From Maritimibacter harenae (GTDB lineage Bacteria; Pseudomonadota; Alphaproteobacteria; Rhodobacterales; Rhodobacteraceae), in contig NZ_WTUX01000019.1 in assembly GCF_009882975.1 (NCBI RefSeq), positions 130,645-194,644 of the forward strand: a stretch of 64,000 nucleotides of DNA. Direction: 5' to 3'. Shown here piece by piece: positions 18,836-26,881 of the stretch (positions are counted from its first letter, which is position 1; each line of letters starts with the position of its first letter). Both the position numbers and the translations under genes were made by a program. The notes beneath the pieces are model-generated. The model was not told the DNA's origin, ran no database searches, and saw only the letters and a list, made by a program, of their open reading frames with translations.

Positions 18836-19199
18836 CGAAGTCGTCTCCCAAAACGCGCTCCGCACGTAGACTAGTGAGCGCTAATTTACGTTCAACCACA
18901 ACCTGTCTTTTCGGCCAAATTGGACATCGGGCAAAAAATTCAAAAATTTCAGTGTCATAAACTTGTCGGTGTCTATCAGCAACTATACCAAAGATCAATT
19001 CTCTTACGGGAACACGTCGCCACATACGTGTGTTGCATTCTGCAACGAACTTGTCGGCGCGATATGCTGCGCCGCAGCGTTCCCGGTGGTTTCCCGTCCG
19101 GCCGGCACGTTCTCCGGCTCCGTACCGAACGGCGTCACGCAGCGTCGCCCTCGCCATCTGCCCCGTCCGGGGACTAGGCTTTCCGCCAAGGAGGACCTC
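18836..19199. promoter_or_regulatory. AT-rich divergent control region between the XRE gene and the quinone oxidoreductase
   Basis: This 364-nt gap has no credible gene. It holds the palindrome CCAAATTGG (18915-18923) and two direct copies of AACTTGTCGG (18960-18969 and 19048-19057), the first overlapping a possible TTGTCG...TATACC promoter pair. It also holds an inverted repeat GTTGCA-TTC-TGCAAC (19032-19046). Its low GC relative to the flanks fits a regulatory zone for both divergent genes. Which protein binds is unknown. Confidence 0.45.
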
Positions 19200-20168
19200 A
19201 TGCGCGCTTATCAGGTAATAGCTTACGACAAAATACCCGCATTGGTCGAAACAAATCGACCAACACCCGGAAATGGCGAAATCTTGCTTGAAATCGCCGC
19301 CTGCGGATTGAACTTCGGCGACCTTCTGATGGCCAAGGGCCAGTACCAGGAGAAGCCGCCGCTGCCTTTCACGCTGGGCATGGAAGTCGCGGGCACGGTG
19401 CGCGAACTGGGGCCGGGTGCCGAAGGGCCGGCGCCGGGGACCCGCGTGCTGATCGGCGGCGGCAGCGGCGGGTTGGCCGAATACGGCACGTTCCCCGCCG
19501 AGAAGGCGTTGCCGATTCCCGACTCGATGTCCTTCACCGACGCGGCGGCCTTCCAGGTGGCCTACGGCACCTCTCACGTCGGGCTCGATTACCGCGCGCG
19601 GCTTCAGCCGGGCGAGACGCTCCTCGTGCTGGGCGCGGCCGGCGGCGTCGGCATGACGGCGATCGAGATCGGAAAGCTCATGGGGGCCACGGTCATCGCC
19701 TGCGCGCGCGGCAAGGAAAAGCTCGAAATCTGCAAGCAGGCGGGCGCCGATCACCTGGTCGACAGCGAAACCGATGACATCCGCGAAGTCGTCAAGGCCG
19801 TGGGCGGGGCCGACGTGGTCTATGACCCGGTCGGGGGCGAGCAGTTCAAGGCCGCGATGCGCGCCTGCAACCCGGAGGCCCGGATCCTCGTGGTTGGCTT
19901 CGCCTCGGGCGACATCCCGCAGATCCCGGCCAACCACCTGCTGGTCAAGAACCTGAACATCATGGGCTACTACTGGGGCGGCTATAACGCCTTCAAGCCG
20001 CAGGTCCTGCGCGACAGCATGCAGACGCTGCTGGGCTGGTACGACGACGGCAAGCTCAAGCCGCATGTCAGCGCCGCCCTGCCGCTCGAACAGGCGGGCG
20101 ACGCCTACGAGCTTCTGCGTTCGCGCAAGTCGACCGGGAAGGTCGTGGTCACCACCGGCCTGGGCTGA
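19200..20168 (+). CDS. Zinc-independent quinone oxidoreductase (MDR family, QOR-like)
   Basis: A 322-residue NADPH-dependent medium-chain dehydrogenase/reductase. It has LGMEVAGTVRELG in the catalytic domain and the Rossmann motif LLVLGAAGGVGMTAIEIGKLMGA cut as GAAGGVG near residue 150. The zinc-binding cysteines of alcohol dehydrogenases are absent. The ATG at 19200 follows AAGGAGGACCTC. An in-frame upstream start at 18963 lacks family similarity. Its 3-prime end overlaps the convergent LysR gene by 64 nt. Confidence 0.9.
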   Translation: MRAYQVIAYDKIPALVETNRPTPGNGEILLEIAACGLNFGDLLMAKGQYQEKPPLPFTLGMEVAGTVRELGPGAEGPAPGTRVLIGGGSGGLAEYGTFPAEKALPIPDSMSFTDAAAFQVAYGTSHVGLDYRARLQPGETLLVLGAAGGVGMTAIEIGKLMGATVIACARGKEKLEICKQAGADHLVDSETDDIREVVKAVGGADVVYDPVGGEQFKAAMRACNPEARILVVGFASGDIPQIPANHLLVKNLNIMGYYWGGYNAFKPQVLRDSMQTLLGWYDDGKLKPHVSAALPLEQAGDAYELLRSRKSTGKVVVTTGLG

Positions 20169-21022
20169 GCCAGCACGCCATAGGCCTGCCGGATCATGTG
20201 GATGAGGCCCTCGGCCGCGTCCCCCCGGCAGCTCTCGGCGACGTAGAGATTGACGTTGTTCACCGGCAGCTCCGGCAGCGCGCCGCCGTGGTCGATGGGG
20301 ACCAGCGGGTCCATCTGCGTGCCCGCGAGCCGCGCGTTCACGGCAAGGTCCGCGCTCACGCTCGCGTCGATGGTGCGGCTCATCTCGCTGGTGACGGCCA
20401 TTTCCCACGGGATGCCGGCCGCATCGAGCGCCGCCTGCACGCCGGGCCGGAACTTGCATTTGCCCTCGAACGCCAGCCGCAGGGGGCGCTGCTTCCATGC
20501 CTTGCCGCCCGGCGCCCCGACCCAGGTCAGGGGCAGCTGGCACAGTGTTTCGCCCGCGCCTTCGCCGTCGACCTCGGTGGTCAGGATCATGTCGCAGGTG
20601 CCGCGCACGAATTCTTCCTTCAGCGCCCGGGTAAAGGACGAGATCAGCGTGACCTTCATGCGCGGAAACTCCGCATGGAAGCGCTGCAGCACAGGGGGCA
20701 GGGCGGGCAGCACGATGTCGTGCGGCACGCCCAGGGTGATCTCGCCCTCGAGCCCCGAATCCGTGAGTTTCGCGAGCACCGTGTCGTTCCGTTCGAGCAT
20801 CCGGCGGGCATAGGACAGAAGCTGCTCGCCTTCGCCGGTCAGCGCGATGCTTCGCCCGGTGCGGTCGAAGAGCGGCTGGTCGATCGCTTCCTCGAGCCGT
20901 TTGAGCTGCATCGACACCGCCGATTGCGACAGGTGAAGAAGGCCTGCGGCCCGGGTCACGCCGCCCACGTCGGCCACGGTGACGAAGGCGCGCAGCGCGG
21001 TAAGGTCCAGATTTCGAGCCAT
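20105..21022 (-). CDS. LysR-family transcriptional regulator
   Basis: A 305-residue regulator. The N-terminal winged HTH is at residues 4-62 (LDLTALRAFVTVADVGGVTR, then AGLLHLSQSAVSMQLKRLEE). An effector-binding domain follows (EITLGVPHDIVLPALPPVLQRF...). The start ATG at 21022 begins MARNLDLTALR. The frame continues to a TAG at 20105, inside the 3-prime end of the convergent quinone oxidoreductase gene. It is divergent from a DUF1127 gene and has a palindrome right at its start codon. Effector unknown. Confidence 0.9.
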   Translation of the reverse strand: MARNLDLTALRAFVTVADVGGVTRAAGLLHLSQSAVSMQLKRLEEAIDQPLFDRTGRSIALTGEGEQLLSYARRMLERNDTVLAKLTDSGLEGEITLGVPHDIVLPALPPVLQRFHAEFPRMKVTLISSFTRALKEEFVRGTCDMILTTEVDGEGAGETLCQLPLTWVGAPGGKAWKQRPLRLAFEGKCKFRPGVQAALDAAGIPWEMAVTSEMSRTIDASVSADLAVNARLAGTQMDPLVPIDHGGALPELPVNNVNLYVAESCRGDAAEGLIHMIRQAYGVLAQPRPVVTTTFPVDLRERRSS

Positions 21023-21037
21023 ATCAAGTTCCTTGAT
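21023..21037. promoter_or_regulatory. Palindrome at the LysR gene start
   Basis: ATCAAG-TTC-CTTGAT is a perfect 6-bp inverted repeat immediately upstream of the lysR start codon, in the 120-nt divergent gap before the DUF1127 gene. A second half site, ATCAAG, appears near 21090. LysR regulators usually bind such interrupted dyads in divergent gaps, so autoregulation is likely but not shown. Confidence 0.5.
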
Positions 21038-21142
21038 GAAGTTCGTCAAAAACATTCGTTTTCATAATCGACCGGAATGCGGCAAATATCAAGCATCGTA
21101 ATTCAATTGGAAGAAATCATCACCTTTCGAGAAGGAAAGACC

Positions 21143-21355
21143 ATGGCTTTCGCACGTCAACAGACCCGCCTGCGCCCCATGCCCCGGATTCACCTGCTCA
21201 AGACCCTGCGCGCCGCCCTTGCGACCCGGCGCGAACGCCGGGCGCTCCTTCAGCTTCCCGACCACCTGCTCGACGACATCGGCGTGTCGCATCGGGACGC
21301 CTGGTCGGAGGGACGCCGCCCGTTCTGGGAGCTTCCGGTGCGTCATCACTGGTAA
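21143..21355 (+). CDS. DUF1127-domain small basic protein
   Basis: A 70-residue arginine-rich protein. The C-terminal half carries the DUF1127 (YjiS-like) core RERRALLQLPDHLLDDIGVSHRDA. The ATG at 21143 follows GAAGGAAAGACC. In some alphaproteobacteria DUF1127 proteins influence RNA turnover, small-RNA maturation and phosphate or carbon stress responses, but the role here is unknown. It is divergent from the LysR gene and followed by a strong hairpin. Confidence 0.88.
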   Translation: MAFARQQTRLRPMPRIHLLKTLRAALATRRERRALLQLPDHLLDDIGVSHRDAWSEGRRPFWELPVRHHW

Positions 21356-21362
21356 GTCATCA

Positions 21363-21385
21363 CCGGGGGCCGATTTGGCCCCCGG
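21363..21385 (+). terminator. Hairpin after the DUF1127 gene
   Basis: CCGGGGGCC (21363-21371) and GGCCCCCGG (21377-21385) form a perfect 9-bp stem with a 5-nt loop, 7 nt after the stop. The following bases are AAAAC rather than T, so termination may need Rho, or the hairpin may only protect the 3-prime end. Confidence 0.55.
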
Positions 21386-21480
21386 AAAACCTTGAAATGC
21401 CTGCCTTCCTCGCCAATATTCATCTGAAGTCCGGATCCGCGCCGCGGGTTCGGCGGGATATGGTTTCATGGAGGCAGCAT

Positions 21481-22218
21481 ATGGCTGAACAAAGAACGGT
21501 CCGCGCCGGTGTAGGTGCCCGCGCGGCACAGATCGACGAGGGCCTTCGCGCCCATATGAACAAGGTCTACGGCACGATGTCCGTGGGTCTTTTTCTCACC
21601 GCCGCGGTGGCATGGGCGTTCGGTACGGCCGAGCCGCTTCAATCGCTCCTGCGCGATCCGGTGACACTGGCGCCCAACCTGCTTGGCTGGGTCGTGATGT
21701 TCCTGCCTCTCGTGATGGTCTTCGCCTTCGGCGCAGCCATCAACCGCCTGTCGGCGGCCGGGGCGCAGCTTTTCTTCTACGCGTTCGCCGCCGTGATGGG
21801 CGTGTCGATCAGCTGGATCTTCGTGGCCTTCACCGGCTTCTCGATCGCGCAGACGTTCCTCATCACCGCGATCGCCTTCGCGGGACTGAGCCTTTGGGGC
21901 TATACGACGAAGAAGGACATCTCCGGCTGGGGTGCCTTCCTGATCATGGGCCTGATCGGCATCATCCTGGCGTCGATCGTGAACATCTTTCTCGCCTCGC
22001 CGGCGATCCACTTCGCGATCTCGGCGATCGGCGTGCTGATCTTCGCGGGTCTGACGGCCTATGACACGCAGCGCCTGAAGAACGACTACATCCAGCACGC
22101 GCATTCGATGGATGCCGAGTGGCTGGCCAAGTCGGCGATCATGGGTGCCCTGAACCTGTACCTGGATTTCGTGAACCTGTTCATGTTCCTGCTGCAGTTC
22201 CTCGGCAATCGCGAGTGA
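21481..22218 (+). CDS. Bax inhibitor-1 (YccA/YbhL-like) family membrane protein
   Basis: A 245-residue protein with seven hydrophobic segments after a short polar N-terminus (AEQRTVRAGVGARAAQIDEG). Family marks are MNKVYGTMSVGLFLTAAVAW near the first helix, and FAGLTAYDTQRLKNDY and GALNLYLDFVNLFMFLLQ near the C-terminus, with the pH-sensing Asp in AYDTQ. The start ATG at 21481 lies 6 nt after GGAGGC. Bacterial homologues are calcium-leak or FtsH-modulating proteins; the specific role here is unproven. A classical terminator follows. Confidence 0.92.
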   Translation: MAEQRTVRAGVGARAAQIDEGLRAHMNKVYGTMSVGLFLTAAVAWAFGTAEPLQSLLRDPVTLAPNLLGWVVMFLPLVMVFAFGAAINRLSAAGAQLFFYAFAAVMGVSISWIFVAFTGFSIAQTFLITAIAFAGLSLWGYTTKKDISGWGAFLIMGLIGIILASIVNIFLASPAIHFAISAIGVLIFAGLTAYDTQRLKNDYIQHAHSMDAEWLAKSAIMGALNLYLDFVNLFMFLLQFLGNRE

Positions 22219-22244
22219 TCGCGGCGCACAATGCCTGAAATGCG

Positions 22245-22276
22245 GGGCCGGTCCTTCGGGGCCGGCCCTTTTCTTT
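22245..22276 (+). terminator. Rho-independent terminator of the Bax inhibitor-1 gene
   Basis: GGGCCGG (22245-22251) pairs with CCGGCCC (22262-22268). The stem is extended inward by TCC/GGG around a TTCG tetraloop and followed by TTTTCTTT. It lies 27 nt after the stop codon and is one of the clearest intrinsic terminators in the window. Confidence 0.88.
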
Positions 22277-22374
22277 GGTTTGCAAACGGCCAGACGCTTC
22301 CCTCTCGGCGACGAATTGGCGCCACAATTGCCCGGTATCCGGTGAGGACGGTAATTGGGAGACGAGGGACCACG

Positions 22375-22500
22375 ATGACCACCATCACGCTTGTCAGCGT
22401 CAGTTCATTCCTGTCGGGCGTCGCGCTCATGTACCTTGTGATGAGCCGCACCCACAACAAGCGCCGCCTGGAACGCATGGCCGAGGGTCGGGACGACTGA
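22375..22500 (+). CDS. 41-residue single-pass membrane protein
   Basis: The frame encodes MTTITLVSVSSFLSGVAL, then MYLVMSRTHNKRRLERMAEG, then RDD: one N-terminal helix (about residues 5-24) followed by a strongly basic cytoplasmic tail. The ATG at 22375 has GAGGG about 6 nt upstream. A strong hairpin follows the stop and an intrinsic terminator precedes the gene, so it has its own transcription unit. No known family was recognised. Its composition (single helix, then RR and KR) suits a regulatory micro-membrane protein. Confidence 0.72.
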   Translation: MTTITLVSVSSFLSGVALMYLVMSRTHNKRRLERMAEGRDD

Positions 22501-22521
22501 TCCACGCCGCGAGGCTGCACA

Positions 22522-22547
22522 GGGGCCGCGCCGCCGGGCGCGGCCCC
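22522..22547. terminator. Bidirectional hairpin between the 41-residue gene and the GNAT gene
   Basis: GGGGCCGCGCC (22522-22532) and GGCGCGGCCCC (22537-22547) form an 11-bp perfect stem with a 4-nt loop. It lies between two convergent stop codons (22500 and 22556), so it can serve both transcripts. Confidence 0.75.
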
Positions 22548-22555
22548 TTGGCGTT

Positions 22556-23098
22556 TCAGAACACCTTCCGCATCTGCACGGCCGGGAACGCCAGCCCGGG
22601 GCCGAGCGCGAGTTCGATCTCGCCAAGGTCCGTGAACCCCATGCGCGTGTAGAACCCCCGCGCTGTCAGCGTCGACAGGCACGAGATCACGCGGGCCCCG
22701 GCCGCGCGCGCCTGATCGAGCGCCTGGCCCACCAGCACCCCGCCGATCCCGGTGCCCGCGAAGCGCGGGTGGACTGCCACGTGGCGCATGTGCGCCCAGT
22801 CGAGCGGGGCGGCACCGCCGGCGGGCCCGCGCCAGGTCCAGCCGCCAGCGGCAACCAGGTCGCCGCCTCCGGTCTCGGCCACCATGTAGCCCGGCGCGGC
22901 CAGCAGGTCGGGCTGCGCCACGCCGATGCTGGGCAGCGCCTCGGCCAGCACGCCGGGCCGGTAATCGGGGGCCAGCAGCGTGCTGTAGCTTTCGGTCAGA
23001 AGGGCGCTCACCGCGTCAGCGTCCGCCTGCGTGGCGGCGCGCAGCGCGAAGGGAGGGGGCGCCTGTCTCGGGCTGGGGGAAATGGTCGTCTCGGTCAT
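22556..23098 (-). CDS. GNAT-family N-acetyltransferase
   Basis: A 180-residue protein with the GNAT core. A polar N-terminal extension (MTETTISPSPRQAPPP) precedes FALRAATQADADAVSALL. The acetyl-CoA pyrophosphate loop is VHPRFAGTGIGGVLVGQAL, where RxxGxG is RFAGTGIG near residues 116-123. The motif ARGFYTRMGFTDLGE follows near the end. The acceptor substrate is unknown. It lies downstream of rpmG on the same strand, separated by the rpmG terminator. Confidence 0.9.
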   Translation of the reverse strand: MTETTISPSPRQAPPPFALRAATQADADAVSALLTESYSTLLAPDYRPGVLAEALPSIGVAQPDLLAAPGYMVAETGGGDLVAAGGWTWRGPAGGAAPLDWAHMRHVAVHPRFAGTGIGGVLVGQALDQARAAGARVISCLSTLTARGFYTRMGFTDLGEIELALGPGLAFPAVQMRKVF

Positions 23099-23152
23099 CC
23101 TGTCGGTCCTCTCGTTCTCGTTGTCTTGGAACGGGGTCCGGGCGGGATGTCG

Positions 23153-23195
23153 TCGAACAAAGAAAAACCGCGCGGCCCCGGTGGGTCGCGCGGTT
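23153..23195 (-). terminator. Rho-independent terminator of rpmG
   Basis: AACCGCGCG (23166-23174) pairs with CGCGCGGTT (23187-23195). On the minus strand the hairpin is followed by TTTTTCTTTG. It starts 24 nt past the rpmG stop codon. Stem, loop and T tract are all as expected. Confidence 0.88.
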
Positions 23196-23219
23196 CAAAA
23201 CTGTCGCCGTGGCGAAGGC

Positions 23220-23387
23220 TTACTTGATCTTGCCTTCCTTGTACTCGACATGCTTGCGCGCGACCGGGTCGTATTTGCGTACGGTCATCTTCTCGGTCAT
23301 CGTGCGTGCGTTTTTCTTGGTCACGTAGAAGTGGCCGGTATCCGCGGTCGAGTTCAGGCGGATCTTGATCGTGGTCGGCTTCGCCAT
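23220..23387 (-). CDS. rpmG: 50S ribosomal protein L33
   Basis: A 55-residue protein, [20 protein letters not shown] followed by [20 protein letters not shown] and a terminal [11 protein letters not shown]. This is the canonical L33 of Alphaproteobacteria. The cysteine pairs of zinc-binding (C+) L33 paralogues are absent, so it is the zinc-independent form. The ATG at 23387 begins the conserved MAKPTT; a frame from 23405 adds six residues without support. It lies downstream of rnpB and is followed by an intrinsic terminator. Confidence 0.96.
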   Translation of the reverse strand: MAKPTTIKIRLNSTADTGHFYVTKKNARTMTEKMTVRKYDPVARKHVEYKEGKIK

Positions 23388-23517
23388 GGGTCTCTTGCTC
23401 CTCATCGGGCGTGACGGTGCACACCCGGGTAAATCCTTGAAGCCCGCCTTCTACCTCAACGCGGCTGCGAGTCAACCACCGAAGCACGACTTTCTCGCGA
23501 TCGGGCGCGGGCGATTT

Positions 23518-23933
23518 GCGCGGACGGCCTGTAAGCCGGATTCTGTGCCCCGGGGTCGCCCCCGGTTCGATGACCATTCCTCTAAGACCCGTGTCGCCAC
23601 GGGCCTTCAGCTGCCAACCCGGACCTCCGGGCCAAGGCGGCCCTGCCCACGACGGGGCGCGAGGTCCCTATTCGGCATTGCTCCCGGTGGGGCTTGCCGT
23701 GCCGGTCCCGTTGCCGGGCCCGCGGTGGGCTCTTACCCCACCGTTTCAGCCTCACCCGGGGTCCGTCGCTTGCGCGATTTGCCCGGGCGGTTTGTTCTCT
23801 GTGGCGCTTTCCCTCGGGTTTCCCCGGCCGGGCGTTACCCGGCACCGTTGCCTTGTGGAGTCCGGACTTTCCTCCCGCACGGGAAGTCGCCCTCCCGATA
23901 CCGGCGGTCATCCGGCCATCCGCGCCCGGTGCA
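23518..23933 (-). ncRNA. rnpB: RNase P RNA (class A)
   Basis: Read on the minus strand, the region contains the invariant 5-prime core GAGGAAAGTCCGGACTCC (around 23880-23860) after a GC-rich P1/P2. Its 3-prime part carries CACAGAATCCGGCTTACAG (around 23545-23525). Both are universal class A RNase P RNA signatures, about 320 nt apart, with GC helices between. It is the catalytic RNA that matures tRNA 5-prime ends. The ends are approximate. Its 5-prime end abuts the stop codon of the AmpD-like gene, so its promoter must lie within that coding sequence. Confidence 0.95.
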
Positions 23934-23934
23934 T

Positions 23935-24621
23935 TTAGGGGGCGGGGGTGGTCCGGTCAACGGGGAACCGGCGGGCGAGGTCGGTGATCTGGGCAAGATC
24001 CTCCCCCTCGAGCGGCCCGTGTGCCCCCGGCCGGAAGCGCTGGCGGAAGGCGTCCAGCACCACCTGGCACCCTTCGTCCGCCGGGTATCCGAACGCCGCG
24101 GCCGCTTCCATGAAGGCGGCTTCCGTCACGGTTCCCGCGGCATCCGTTCCGGCGGGCCAGACCGACTGACCCTCAAGCGCGAGGCGGCGCCAGTCGAAAC
24201 GGCGGCCGGGGTCGGCCTTGCGGGTGGGGGCGAAGTCGGAATGGCCGATGACCCCCGCGGGCGGAATGGACCACCGGGCGCGGATGTCGGAAATCAGCCC
24301 GGTCAGCCGGTCCATCAGGGGAGCCGTGAAGGGGGCGAGGCCGGAATTGTCCAACTCGATCCCGATCGAGCGCGAGTTCACGTCGCCGCGTCCGGCCCAG
24401 GTTCCGGTGCCCGCGTGCCAGGCGCGCCGGTCCTCTTCGACGAGCTGCCAGAGCGTCCCATCGCGGCCAATGAGGTAATGGGCCGATACTTCGGCCTCCG
24501 GCGCGCAGAGCCGCTCCAGCGCGGCCTGGGCGCCTGTCATGGCAGTGTAGTGGATGACGACCAGTTCGGGGGTCAGCCCGTCACGCCGCGCGCCCGCGTT
24601 GGGCGACGGGTGCCAGATGAC
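23935..24621 (-). CDS. AmpD-like N-acetylmuramoyl-L-alanine amidase (Amidase_2); start codon uncertain
   Basis: A zinc amidase of the AmpD/Amidase_2 family that cleaves the lactyl-peptide bond of muropeptides. Zinc ligands are in VVIHYTAMTG, the histidine of WHAGTGTW and GHSDFAPTRKADPGRRFDW, the last being typical of cytoplasmic AmpD. A C-terminal peptidoglycan-binding-like helical part follows. Homologues normally start M-I-W-H-P-S-P-N. Here the codon before ATC-TGG-CAC is GTC (24621-24619), with no ATG, GTG or TTG in frame until an ATG at 24762 inside the upstream gene. The start is therefore given provisionally. No signal peptide is seen. Confidence 0.82.
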   Translation of the reverse strand, partial: VIWHPSPNAGARRDGLTPELVVIHYTAMTGAQAALERLCAPEAEVSAHYLIGRDGTLWQLVEEDRRAWHAGTGTWAGRGDVNSRSIGIELDNSGLAPFTAPLMDRLTGLISDIRARWSIPPAGVIGHSDFAPTRKADPGRRFDWRRLALEGQSVWPAGTDAAGTVTEAAFMEAAAAFGYPADEGCQVVLDAFRQRFRPGAHGPLEGEDLAQITDLARRFPVDRTTPAP

Positions 24622-24622
24622 C

Positions 24623-25363
24623 TCACTCGGCGGTATTGTCCGCCGTCTCCGTATTGGACGCGGCCTGCCGCGCGGCGCGGAACGGCGCCGGGTCCCAGTA
24701 ACAGGCGAAGCCGTCCCCGTCGGGGTCGAGCCCCATGCGGTCGGACTGCGGCCCGCCGGCATCGAGGAAGGCTTCCTGCGCCAGGTCGGAATGGCTGTAG
24801 CGCGCGCAGTTGCGTTCGAACCGCGCCTCGGCATTGAACCCCGAGCGGCTGTAGAGCTGTTCGCCCACGGCGTTGTTGGTCGCGAGCGCGTATTTCACGA
24901 TCGAGGCGCCGTTGCCGTCTTCGCGCTGGGGCAGGTCGGTGGGCTCGATCACCACGTATTTCGCGCGGTTCTCGGCCAGGCGCTCGGCATCCGACTGGAT
25001 GGTTTCGCGTTCGGCCACCGCTTGGAAGTTCTGTTCGTCCGAGATCGCCGCGCCGGTCACCGGCGTGCCGTCCTCGACAGCCACCTCCGTCGGCTCATCG
25101 TTCAGGGACGAATCGGAGCGCATCGCGCTCATCGGGGCGCCGGTGGCGGTCTGCTGTTGGGCGGCTTCTCCATTCAGCCCGAGCACCGCCGAGGTCTCGG
25201 CCGCGATGGCCGCACCTTCGCTGTCGAGCGGCCGGCTTTCGACCGAGGCGGCCCCCGGAAGGCCCGCGCCGTTGGTGTCATCCGCCCCCGCGCCGCTGTC
25301 GGGAACCTGGGCGGCGCAGGCGGCGAGTGTCAGGAGGGAAACGGTTGCTGCGACAAGACGCAT
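24623..25363 (-). CDS. Excalibur-domain lipoprotein
   Basis: A 246-residue protein with a lipoprotein signal (MRLVAATVSLLTLAAC, lipobox LAAC at Cys16). A long, low-complexity Ala/Ser/Thr/Glu-rich linker follows. The C-terminal excalibur module has RNCARYSHSDLAQEAFLD and DPDGDGFACYWDP, where D-x-D-x-D-G is the calcium-binding loop and paired Cys residues may form a disulfide. It is probably anchored in the envelope. It lies between gatA and the AmpD-like amidase, suggesting an envelope role. Confidence 0.85.
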   Translation of the reverse strand: MRLVAATVSLLTLAACAAQVPDSGAGADDTNGAGLPGAASVESRPLDSEGAAIAAETSAVLGLNGEAAQQQTATGAPMSAMRSDSSLNDEPTEVAVEDGTPVTGAAISDEQNFQAVAERETIQSDAERLAENRAKYVVIEPTDLPQREDGNGASIVKYALATNNAVGEQLYSRSGFNAEARFERNCARYSHSDLAQEAFLDAGGPQSDRMGLDPDGDGFACYWDPAPFRAARQAASNTETADNTAE

Positions 25364-25396
25364 GGCAATGGAAGCTCCGAAAAAGTTCCGGGCCGT

Positions 25397-26881
25397 TTAC
25401 CACCATTTCTCGGGCTTGGAAACAAAACCGGCAGCGCCCTCGAGCGCATAGGCGACATTCAGCAGGTCGCCTTCCTCCCACGGACGGCCGATCAGCTGAA
25501 GACCCAGAGGCAGCCCCTGCTTGTCGAGCCCGGCGGGCACCGAGATGCCCGGCAGACCGGCGAGGTTCACCGTCACCGTGAAGACGTCGTTGAGATACAT
25601 CTGCACCGGGTCCGCCTCGGCCATTTCGCCCAGCCCGAAGGCGGCGGATGGGGTGGCGGGCGTGAGGATCGCGTCGACGCCCTGGTCGAACGCCTCGTCG
25701 AAGTCGCGCTTGATCAGCGCGCGGACCTTGCGGGCGCGGTTGTAGTAGGCGTCGTAGAAGCCGGCCGACAGCACGTAGGTGCCCACCATCACGCGGCGCT
25801 GCACTTCGTGGCCGAAGCCCTCCGCGCGGGTCTTCTCGTACATGTCCACGATGCCCTCGCCGGCGGCGAGCTTGGCGCGGTGGCCGTAGCGCACGCCGTC
25901 ATAACGCGCGAGGTTCGAGGAGGCCTCGGCCGGCGCGATCACGTAGTAGGCGGGCAGGGCGTATTTCGTGTGCGGCAGCGAGATGTCGATGATCTTCGCG
26001 CCCGCGTCCTTGAGCATCTCGGTGCCGTCGGCCCAGAGCTTCTCGATCTCCGCGGGCATGCCGTCCATGCGGTATTCTTTCGGAATGCCGATGACCTTTC
26101 CCTTGATGTCACCGGTCAGCATCGCCTCGAAGTGCGGCACGGGTATGTCGGCCGAGGTCGAATCCTTCGGATCGTGCGAACACATCGTCTCCAGCATGAT
26201 CGCTGCGTCGCGCACGTTCTTGGTCATCGGCCCGGCCTGGTCGAGCGACGAGGCGAAGGCGATGATGCCCCAGCGCGAGCACCGCCCGTAGGTGGGCTTG
26301 ATCCCGACCGTGCCGGTGAAGGCGGCGGGCTGGCGGATCGAGCCGCCGGTGTCGGTGCCGGTGGCCGCGAGGCACAGGTCGGCGGCCACGGCCGAGGCCG
26401 AGCCCCCGGACGAGCCGCCCGGGGTGAGCTGCCGGTCGTCGACCTTCCACGGGTTCACGGCGTCGCCGTAGACGGACGTCTCGTTCGACGAGCCCATCGC
26501 GAACTCGTCCATGTTGAGTTTGCCCAGCATGACCGCGCCGGCATCAGCGAGGTTCTGGCTCACGGTCGATTCGTATTCCGGCTTGAAGTTCCCGAGGATG
26601 CCCGAGGCCGCCTGGCTCTCGACCCCCTTGGTGCAGAACAGGTCCTTGATCCCCACCGGGATGCCGCACATGGCAGGCGCGTCGTCGCCGCCCTTCAGGC
26701 GCGCATCGGCCGCACGGGCGCGCTCCATCGCGATCTCGGGCGTCTTGTGGACGAAGGCGTTGAGCGCACCCGCGCCTTCGATCGCGCCGAGGCAGGCCTC
26801 GGTCAGTTCCACGGAGGTCACGTCGCCCTTCTTCAGCGCGTCGCGCGCTTCGGCGATGGTCAGCTTGTTCAGGTCCGTCAT
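25397..26881 (-). CDS. gatA: Aspartyl/glutamyl-tRNA(Asn/Gln) amidotransferase subunit A
   Basis: A 494-residue amidase-signature protein that releases ammonia from glutamine to convert mischarged Glu-tRNA(Gln) or Asp-tRNA(Asn). The signature [20 protein letters not shown] with [14 protein letters not shown] holds the Ser-cisSer-Lys triad (Lys is earlier, in GIKDLF). The start is the ATG at 26881, which overlaps the gatC stop as TGATG. A GTG at 26884 is an alternative. gatB is not in the window. Confidence 0.97.
   Translation of the reverse strand: MTDLNKLTIAEARDALKKGDVTSVELTEACLGAIEGAGALNAFVHKTPEIAMERARAADARLKGGDDAPAMCGIPVGIKDLFCTKGVESQAASGILGNFKPEYESTVSQNLADAGAVMLGKLNMDEFAMGSSNETSVYGDAVNPWKVDDRQLTPGGSSGGSASAVAADLCLAATGTDTGGSIRQPAAFTGTVGIKPTYGRCSRWGIIAFASSLDQAGPMTKNVRDAAIMLETMCSHDPKDSTSADIPVPHFEAMLTGDIKGKVIGIPKEYRMDGMPAEIEKLWADGTEMLKDAGAKIIDISLPHTKYALPAYYVIAPAEASSNLARYDGVRYGHRAKLAAGEGIVDMYEKTRAEGFGHEVQRRVMVGTYVLSAGFYDAYYNRARKVRALIKRDFDEAFDQGVDAILTPATPSAAFGLGEMAEADPVQMYLNDVFTVTVNLAGLPGISVPAGLDKQGLPLGLQLIGRPWEEGDLLNVAYALEGAAGFVSKPEKWW

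Noticed and set aside
21077-21142. Longer N-terminus for the DUF1127 protein starting at 21077
   Set aside because: The extra 22 residues lie in the LysR operator region and are not basic like the family. GAAGGAAAG supports the ATG at 21143.
23016-23198. 60-residue minus-strand frame between rpmG and the GNAT gene
   Set aside because: It covers the rpmG terminator and the GNAT start in another frame and has no coding features.
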